DNA of 10,222 bases from Desulfobacteraceae bacterium (GTDB lineage: Bacteria; Desulfobacterota; DSM-4660; Desulfatiglandales; B25-G16), in assembly GCA_028572035.1 (NCBI GenBank), contig JAPVWE010000030.1:1-10222 (forward strand), in the 5' to 3' direction. Below the pieces are notes generated by a model. It was not told the DNA's origin. It saw nothing but the letters and a program-made list of their open reading frames with translations, and did not search any database. A program made the translations under genes and the position numbers. This document shows, piece after piece, positions 5,869-10,222 of this stretch. Position 1 is the stretch's first letter. Each line of letters opens with the position of its first letter.

Positions 5869-6894
5869 ATGGGATTTGTTGACGAGGCTGAGATCGCGGT
5901 AAAATCGGGTGACGGGGGGGCAGGGTGCATAAGCTTTAGACGCGAAAAATTTGTTCCGAAAGGGGGGCCTGATGGTGGGAATGGAGGAAAGGGCGGAGAT
6001 GTTTTCTTTAAGGCCACCAGGAGGCTCTATTCCCTTTACGATTTTAGCGCCAGGCGTTATTTCAAGGCCCAAAATGGCAGGCCCGGCAGAAGTAAGAATA
6101 AAGCAGGGAAAAAAGGCAGAGATATCGAGATTCAGGTCCCAGTAGGGACCATGGTAAAAGACAAGGAAACAGGAGAACTGCTGGCTGACTTAGTCCACGA
6201 TAACCATCAGATACTATTGGTGGAGGGTGGAGAAGGTGGTAAAGGAAATAAGCATTTTACTACTGCAACCAACAGGGCTCCCACGTTTGCCCAGGAGGGC
6301 CAGAAGGGAAAAGAAAAAAGAGTCAAACTGGAACTCAAACTTATCGCAGATATAGGTATCATAGGTTTACCCAATGCTGGCAAATCTACACTCCTATCAC
6401 GCCTTTCTAATGCACATCCCAAGATAGCCGACTATCCCTTTACAACTCTTGCCCCTCACTTAGGGGTTATCCTTTTTGATGACGAACAATCTCTTACCAT
6501 TGCTGATATCCCTGGCCTGGTAGAAGGTGCAAGCAGTGGCAAGGGTTTAGGGCATAGATTCTTACAACATATTGAGCGGACCTCCTTTCTTTTGCATCTT
6601 CTGGATATGTATCACCCACATTCCGGAGACGTTCTCAAGGACTTTTTCATAATACAAGAAGAATTAAAATTATTCCATCCATCCCTGATTAAAAAAGATC
6701 AGGTGATAGTAATAAACAAGATCGACCTGAATCCTACCAATAACAAGGATATCCGGGAAACTTGCCATGCCTTTAATGACCGGGGTTTTGAGTGTCTGTC
6801 AATCTCTGGCCTCACCGGAGAAGGAGTAGAGGAACTCAAACAATTCTTAAAGGATAGGCTCCTTCCATCAAACAAAATGTCTGAAGTGGGCTAA
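5869..6894 (+). CDS. obgE: Obg-family GTPase
   Basis: This essential GTPase binds the 50S subunit in late assembly and links ribosome state to stress signalling. The 341-residue product has the glycine-rich Obg domain (about 1-158; GDGGAGC, GGPDGGNGGKGGD). The G domain follows with P-loop GLPNAGKST (166-174), switch region YPFTT (189-193), DIPG (213-216), NKID (283-286) and SISG (311-314). It lacks the C-terminal OCT domain of longer Obg proteins, a common short form. The start fits the conserved FVDEA beginning, but there is no real ribosome site: a heptamer array ends two bases before the ATG. The last codons (Glu-Val-Gly) and the TAA stop come from a dispersed 42-base repeat, so the natural C-terminus may once have differed. 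The gene follows rpmA by 92 bases. Confidence 0.96.
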   Translation: MGFVDEAEIAVKSGDGGAGCISFRREKFVPKGGPDGGNGGKGGDVFFKATRRLYSLYDFSARRYFKAQNGRPGRSKNKAGKKGRDIEIQVPVGTMVKDKETGELLADLVHDNHQILLVEGGEGGKGNKHFTTATNRAPTFAQEGQKGKEKRVKLELKLIADIGIIGLPNAGKSTLLSRLSNAHPKIADYPFTTLAPHLGVILFDDEQSLTIADIPGLVEGASSGKGLGHRFLQHIERTSFLLHLLDMYHPHSGDVLKDFFIIQEELKLFHPSLIKKDQVIVINKIDLNPTNNKDIRETCHAFNDRGFECLSISGLTGEGVEELKQFLKDRLLPSNKMSEVG

Positions 6895-6923
6895 ATCAGC
6901 CTTAGGCCGATAAAGTGCCTAAA
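6882..6923 (+). repeat. 42-base dispersed repeat, copy B, overlapping the obgE stop
   Basis: This copy matches 4197-4238 (minus strand) at 40 of 42 bases. It starts inside the Ser338 codon of obgE and provides Glu339, Val340, Gly341 and the TAA stop. One of the two differences spoils its central palindrome (GGCCGA against GGCTGA). Confidence 0.85.
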
Positions 6924-6935
6924 TTTGAAGTTGTT

Positions 6936-6956
6936 CGTTATCCGTTGTCCGTTATG
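6936..6956 (+). repeat. 7-base tandem array between obgE and nadD
   Basis: Three units CGTTATC, CGTTGTC, CGTTATG follow closely after the 42-base repeat. They resemble the heptamers in the rplU-rpmA and rpmA-obgE gaps. No inverted partner is visible. Confidence 0.6.
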
Positions 6957-7014
6957 GACGCAATAAACTCAACAAATACAAAAACCCAATTAATGAACCA
7001 TTCCGGGTAAGGAC

Positions 7015-7674
7015 GTGAAATTAGGTATCCTTGGAGGAACCTTCAATCCCATTCATTTAGGTCACCTGAGGGTGGCTGAGGAGACAGGTGAGGATTTAGG
7101 TCTTAAAAAGGTCTATCTAATACCATCTGGTATGCCACCACACAAAAGTCCCCACCCCATTGCTGACTTTTCTCATCGCTTAGAAATGGCAAGGCTGGCA
7201 AGTGAAACTTCACCCATACTCGAGGTGTGGGATATTGAGGGGAAAAGACCTGGTCTATCTTACTCCATTGAAACACTAAAATTATTCCATTCCCATTTTG
7301 GATCTAAACTTGAACTATCCTTTATTATTGGCACAGATGCCTTTATAGAGATAAAGACCTGGAAGGAATACCAGAACCTCTTTAGATATGCCTCTTTTGT
7401 TGTTATTAATAGACCAGGGTATACTGCGAAGAAGTTTCTTACCTTTCTCGACTCTCTTAATGCTGGTTTTGCATGGAACCCTGAGAGAAAATGCTTTTGC
7501 CATCCATCGGGTAATATCTTACTTAAAAGAGATACAACATTGATGGATATATCAGCCAGTAGAATAAGGGAAATGGTAAGAAAAGGAAAATCTATTCGCT
7601 TTTTGGTACCGGAGGCGGTAAGAGAATATATAGAAAAGGTAGGTTTGTACCTGATTGATGAATCCACTGGATAA
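7015..7674 (+). CDS. nadD: Nicotinate-nucleotide adenylyltransferase
   Basis: The enzyme joins ATP and nicotinate mononucleotide to make deamido-NAD, a core step of NAD synthesis in the cytoplasm. The 219-residue product has the nucleotidyltransferase motif GGTFNPIHLGHL at 7-18 with the His14-x-x-His17 pair. It also has PPHK (41-44), FIIGTDAF (103-110) and the second ATP-binding motif DISASRIR (178-185). The start is GTG: the conserved MKLGILGG begins there and an in-frame stop lies seven codons upstream. AAGGA is only one base from the GTG, so initiation may be weak. It overlaps rsfS by 17 bases. proB, often placed between obgE and nadD, is absent, and a repeat-filled 120-base gap takes its place. 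Confidence 0.94.
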   Translation: MKLGILGGTFNPIHLGHLRVAEETGEDLGLKKVYLIPSGMPPHKSPHPIADFSHRLEMARLASETSPILEVWDIEGKRPGLSYSIETLKLFHSHFGSKLELSFIIGTDAFIEIKTWKEYQNLFRYASFVVINRPGYTAKKFLTFLDSLNAGFAWNPERKCFCHPSGNILLKRDTTLMDISASRIREMVRKGKSIRFLVPEAVREYIEKVGLYLIDESTG

Positions 7675-8011
7675 GGCCCTTCTCTCTGCTAACATCATCC
7701 TTGAAAGGAAGGCAACTGACCCTGTCCTGTTTGAGGTTGGAAAGTTAACCTCCATAACGGACTACTTCCTTATTGCCAGTGGTACATCAAGTAGGCAGGT
7801 GCAGGCCATTGCCCAACATTTACAGAGAAGAATGAAAGAGGAAGGTTTCACCCCTTCTGGTATAGAGGGTGAGAGGGATGGCCACTGGATATTGCTGGAC
7901 TACGGTGATGTTGTGGTGCACCTCTTCTACCAGCCCGTAAGAGAATTCTATGACCTTGAAGGGTTATGGTTTGAAGCCCCAAGGGTGGAGATAGACAAGA
8001 ATGCTTCTTAA
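7658..8011 (+). CDS. rsfS: Ribosomal silencing factor RsfS
   Basis: RsfS binds uL14 on the 50S subunit and blocks joining to the 30S when nutrients are low. The 117-residue product has the family segments TDYFLIASGTSSRQVQAI (34-51), GERDGHWILLDYGDVVVHLF (71-90) and R-x-x-YDLEGLW (95-104), and normal length. I chose the ATG at 7658; a TTG directly before it (7655) is in frame and less likely. It overlaps the end of nadD and has no clear ribosome site of its own, so translation is probably coupled to nadD. Repeat-rich DNA follows. Confidence 0.95.
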   Translation: MNPLDKALLSANIILERKATDPVLFEVGKLTSITDYFLIASGTSSRQVQAIAQHLQRRMKEEGFTPSGIEGERDGHWILLDYGDVVVHLFYQPVREFYDLEGLWFEAPRVEIDKNAS

Positions 8012-8299
8012 GATAGAACTTAGTTCGCTTCGCTCACAATTGGAATGTTGGAACAATGGAACAATGGGTTCCGGGAAACTGGAGCAGTGGTTTACTCTGT
8101 TAAATAGGGTTCCCCCCGGCAAATTTACCAGGGTGAATTGGCAATACCCTGTTGACGAAGAAGTTAATAAATGAGAGCCTTCCTTATAAAATCATCATTC
8201 CAACATTCCAGTATTCCATTATTCCATGTGCGAGGCAATACGCAACAGCCTCAAAAAAATTCCTCTAATTTTCCGCCTGAGGCGGATAGAAATTCCGAT
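8012..8299. other. Gap between rsfS and the protease gene
   Basis: This 288-base gap is dominated by the inverted 8-base arrays listed separately. The middle (8073-8196) contains no recognisable gene and no clear promoter; TATAAA at 8185-8190 lacks a good -35. A hairpin TCCGCC-TGA-GGCGGA (8273-8287) lies 12 bases before the protease start and contains the only GAGG that could serve as ribosome site. Confidence 0.5.
8041..8228. repeat. Inverted pair of 8-base tandem arrays around a ~130-base spacer
   Basis: The left array has units TGGAATGT, TGGAACAA, TGGAACAA (8041-8064). The right array has units ATTCCAAC, ATTCCAGT, ATTCCATT, ATTCCATG (8197-8228), the opposite sense of the same motif. The best matching arms are TGGAATGTTGGAA (8041-8053) and TTCCAACATTCCA (8198-8210), a perfect 13-base inverted repeat. 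The spacer shows no ORF. Confidence 0.8.
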
Positions 8300-9685
8300 A
8301 TGTTTAAGAATCTCTTCATCCTTCTTACAGCCCTCTTCTTGGTAAGCACCTTTCTAGTAGAGTCTCCGGCCGCATTTTTATCTCCTGAAGCGGAAACTGA
8401 ACTTGGAGAAAGCTTTCTCATAAGTATCAGTTCCCACTATGAGTTTGCCGACTATCCTTACCTGGTTCAGTATATCAATGACCTTGGTACCTATTTAGGT
8501 CGTCAAATAGAGGTCCCATATTTCCCTCTCAAATTTTACGTGATAAAAGAGGATAATATTAATGCATTCGCTGCTCCTGCCGGCCATGTGTTTATCTTTT
8601 CAGGCCTGATCAGGGTGATGAACAATCTGGACGAGTTGGCCTGTGTAGTGGCCCACGAGCTTGGCCATGTAAGTGCCAGGCATCTTGCCTCAAGGATAGA
8701 AAGATCCAAGAAGATTGCGATGGCCACGATGGCTGGTATCTTAGCGGGAATTCTTGCTGGAGGTAAGGCAGCAGGTGCCCTTGTGACCGGTTCAATAGCT
8801 GCCGGAATTCAGGCCGAACTTGGCTACAGTCGAGAGGATGAAAGGCACGCTGATCAGTTAGGGTTTAAATACGCCCATAGGTCAGGTTTTGACCCCAAGG
8901 GAATGATCACTACTTTAAAGAAGATTCAGAGGGAAAGGTGGTATGGAAGCGGGGGGATCCCTCCTTACCTCCTTACCCATCCAGGAACACCGGAGAGGAT
9001 GGCCAATATAGAGGCAATGTTGCAAGGATATAAGAAGATGCCTGATCCTGATAAGACAAAAGAGCTGCGGTCCCGGTTTCCGATCTTTTATACGATGGTT
9101 ATAGCCCTCTGTCATGATAACGAAGATGCAACAAGGGAGTTCAAGAAAAGGCTTCGTACCGATCCTGAATCCAGTATGGCGCATTATGGTCTTGGCCTGG
9201 TCCTGGAAAGAGAGGGGTTCATAAATGAGTCCCTCGATCGCTTCAAAATAGCATTAAGGAAAAAACCTGATTCTATCCCTGTTATGTTCTCCTTGGGTAA
9301 GGCCTATCAAACGAATGGACAATACGAGAATTCCATATCTGTCCTCAATAAGGCACTTGATCTCTCACCTAAAGATAAGGAGATCATGGATCTCCTGGCC
9401 CTATCACTGCAATATCTTGAACTCTACGGCCAGGCCGCCAAGATCTATGAAAGATTGACCTTCCTTCCACCAGTCAAAGACAGGGCCTATTATAATCTTG
9501 GTGTGGTCTACGGCCGGCAGGGTAAATTAGACCTGGCTCATTATAATCTGGGGATTTATTTCACCAAGCTCAGAAGGAGAGATAAAGCCCTTTTCCATTT
9601 TGAAAAGGCAAAAGAACTTGCACGGAGCAAGCCGGCGTTAAAACAAAAGATTGATAAGGCCTTAATGGATCTTAAGAAATTTTAG
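8300..9685 (+). CDS. Periplasmic M48 zinc metalloprotease with TPR repeats (BepA-like)
   Basis: The 461-residue product resembles BepA/YfgC-type proteases, which help assemble or degrade outer-membrane proteins at the BAM and Lpt machineries. Order: signal peptide (1-25, hydrophobic 5-20, likely cut near SPAA); M48 domain with NAFAAPAGHVFIFSGL (88-103); zinc site His119-Glu120-x-x-His123 with the third ligand Glu181 in ERHAD; a glycine/alanine-rich helical stretch (141-170); THP with His227, comparable to the BepA switch histidine; then TPR-type helices from about 275 to 440. The start at 8300 puts the signal peptide at the N-terminus. Extending to 8171 would add 43 residues that translate the 8-base array. 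It follows the rsfS cluster by 288 bases and is probably a separate unit. No BAM gene is nearby; the substrate is unknown. Confidence 0.9.
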   Translation: MFKNLFILLTALFLVSTFLVESPAAFLSPEAETELGESFLISISSHYEFADYPYLVQYINDLGTYLGRQIEVPYFPLKFYVIKEDNINAFAAPAGHVFIFSGLIRVMNNLDELACVVAHELGHVSARHLASRIERSKKIAMATMAGILAGILAGGKAAGALVTGSIAAGIQAELGYSREDERHADQLGFKYAHRSGFDPKGMITTLKKIQRERWYGSGGIPPYLLTHPGTPERMANIEAMLQGYKKMPDPDKTKELRSRFPIFYTMVIALCHDNEDATREFKKRLRTDPESSMAHYGLGLVLEREGFINESLDRFKIALRKKPDSIPVMFSLGKAYQTNGQYENSISVLNKALDLSPKDKEIMDLLALSLQYLELYGQAAKIYERLTFLPPVKDRAYYNLGVVYGRQGKLDLAHYNLGIYFTKLRRRDKALFHFEKAKELARSKPALKQKIDKALMDLKKF

Positions 9686-9838
9686 CTCGCCTATGGCGGA
9701 GCAAATCCTTCCAATTTCCCCCTGCCTCTTTCAAATCGATTCACTGGAGAATCCCAGTCTGGATATCTAAGGCAGCATCTATCACTATTTTGGACTACTA
9801 CCTTTCCATGTTCACAACATGGAAGCAATATCGTAAAC

Positions 9839-9929
9839 CCTGTTAGAAGTTTTTGAGCCGAGCTTTAAACCACGCCGCATTGGATGTCTACTCATGCTCA
9901 AACTTATTCTTTTTTTCTTTCTAACAGGA
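9839..9929. repeat. ~90-base segment with inverted ends CCTGTTAGAA / TTCTAACAGG
   Basis: CCTGTTAGAA starts at about 9839 and its exact complement TTCTAACAGG ends at about 9929. A second, looser pairing is GTTTTTGAGC near the left end with GCTCAAAC near the right. A T-rich run precedes the right arm. It could be a small inverted-repeat element or a structured RNA. No second copy is in the window. Confidence 0.5.
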
Positions 9930-9961
9930 TAAAGGATACACCATTGTCAAGGATCAAGTCC

Positions 9962-10097
9962 TTGAACATATCGCACCTTCGGTGCGGACCTGTAGGGGTT
10001 CGATTTATGCGCCTGAGGCGCATTTATCGAATCCCGCTTTGCGGGACGTCATAAATGCCGCCCCTACAAGGACTTAAAAAGGAAATTTCTATACTAT
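9962..10097. repeat. Hairpin-rich dispersed repeat, copy 2, with an extra nested hairpin
   Basis: It is homologous to 1018-1133, with the same TGTAGGGG (9991-9998) and CCCCTACA (10061-10068) pair. Compared with copy 1 it carries an added hairpin ATGCGCC-TGA-GGCGCAT (10007-10023) in the loop of the GGTTCGAT/ATCGAATCC stem. It also has an intact TCCCGC-TTT-GCGGGA hairpin (10032-10046) where copy 1 has a degraded version. Confidence 0.85.
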
Positions 10098-10127
10098 GAA
10101 CTTAGCCGCGTGCGGCGGGACTTTTTC

Positions 10128-10188
10128 GACAGGATTAACAAGATTTTCCTATTTTCTTTATATCCTGAACATCCTGTCTATCCTGTCT
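10128..10188. repeat. Inverted pair of 9-base tandem arrays
   Basis: The left units GACAGGATT and AACAAGATT (10128-10145) oppose the right units ATCCTGAAC, ATCCTGTCT, ATCCTGTCT (10162-10188). The pair is bracketed by two near-identical copies of the tail of the hairpin-rich repeat: CTATACTATGAA at 10089-10100 and again at 10204-10215. Confidence 0.75.
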
Positions 10189-10191
10189 AAG

Positions 10192-10215
10192 AAATGGGAT
10201 TTCCTATACTATGAA
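10192..10215. repeat. Isolated tail fragment of the hairpin-rich repeat
   Basis: AAATGGGATTTCCTATACTAT here matches the right end of copy 1 (1113-1133), including the GGGATTTCC that copy 2 has changed. The window ends seven bases further on, so more of the element may follow outside. Confidence 0.7.
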
Positions 10216-10222
10216 TCTATGA

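Larger units (their letters stand above)
9686..10222. other. 537-base repeat-rich non-coding tail
   Basis: I see no credible gene. It holds a small palindrome CGCC-TAT-GGCG just after the protease stop and a perfect 9-bp hairpin TTCCATGTT/AACATGGAA (9804-9824). An inverted-end segment (9839-9929), copy 2 of the hairpin-rich repeat (9962-10097) and a 9-base array pair (10128-10188) follow. None of these hairpins has a convincing T tract for the protease transcript. Confidence 0.6.

Noticed and set aside
5721..6072. Minus-strand ORFs across the rpmA-obgE gap
   Set aside because: They translate the heptamer array (SFLVT-like peptides) and the reverse of the glycine-rich Obg codons.
7260..7755. 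Minus-strand ORFs over nadD and rsfS
   Set aside because: They are antisense to two well-conserved genes and lack starts and family features.
8171..8299. N-terminal extension of the M48 protease ORF
   Set aside because: It translates the 8-base array and a palindrome and would put 43 residues before an obvious signal peptide; the start at 8300 is better.
9808..9846. 12-codon ORF around the 9-bp hairpin
   Set aside because: Too short, no ribosome site, and it is explained by the palindrome.
1..10222. CRISPR array, tRNA, rRNA, phage or defence operon
   Set aside because: The tandem units are only 7-9 bases with no spacers between them. I saw no tRNA-like cloverleaf, rRNA core or defence-protein motif.

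Overview
The window reads as a chromosomal segment of a Gram-negative bacterium of moderate GC. It has a two-domain lipoprotein, an RseC-family membrane protein and a BepA-like M48-TPR periplasmic protease. The gene set and the many short intergenic repeats suggest Desulfobacterota (former Deltaproteobacteria) or a neighbouring phylum. That placement is an inference; no rRNA or other decisive marker is present. I find no phage, IS transposase, CRISPR, tRNA or rRNA.

Left part (1-5000): a minus-strand lipoprotein gene with a duplicated domain (2-673), a 459-base gap holding a hairpin-rich repeat, then minus-strand galE (1133-2113). A divergent promoter region separates galE from a plus-strand rseC-like gene (2386-2898), which converges on a minus-strand GT81-type glucosyl-3-phosphoglycerate synthase gene (2915-4126). 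A minus-strand FmdB-type zinc-ribbon gene (4403-4762) sits between two repeat-rich gaps.

Right part (4970-9685, all plus strand): the conserved ribosome and GTPase cluster rplU - rpmA - obgE - nadD - rsfS, followed by a separate M48/TPR protease gene. A good promoter upstream of rplU is followed by a terminator-shaped hairpin before the rplU start, which suggests transcription attenuation. L21 and L27 are 50S proteins, ObgE is a 50S assembly GTPase and RsfS silences the 50S subunit. NadD makes NAD and is a usual passenger of this cluster; proB, often found between obgE and nadD, is absent.

The least ordinary content is intergenic. (1) Tandem arrays of 7-, 8- or 9-base units occur in several gaps, three times as inverted pairs facing each other (5443-5498, 8041-8228, 10128-10188). 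(2) A 42-base repeat occurs in inverted orientation at 4197-4238 and 6882-6923; the second copy supplies the last codons and stop of obgE, and a 13-base fragment supplies the stop of the FmdB gene. (3) A hairpin element with TGTAGGGG/CCCCTACA ends occurs at 1018-1133 and 9962-10097, one copy carrying an extra hairpin inside the loop of another. I see no clear new multi-gene system; the protein genes are mostly ordinary, and the repeats, the rplU leader and the duplicated lipoprotein are the things to look at.
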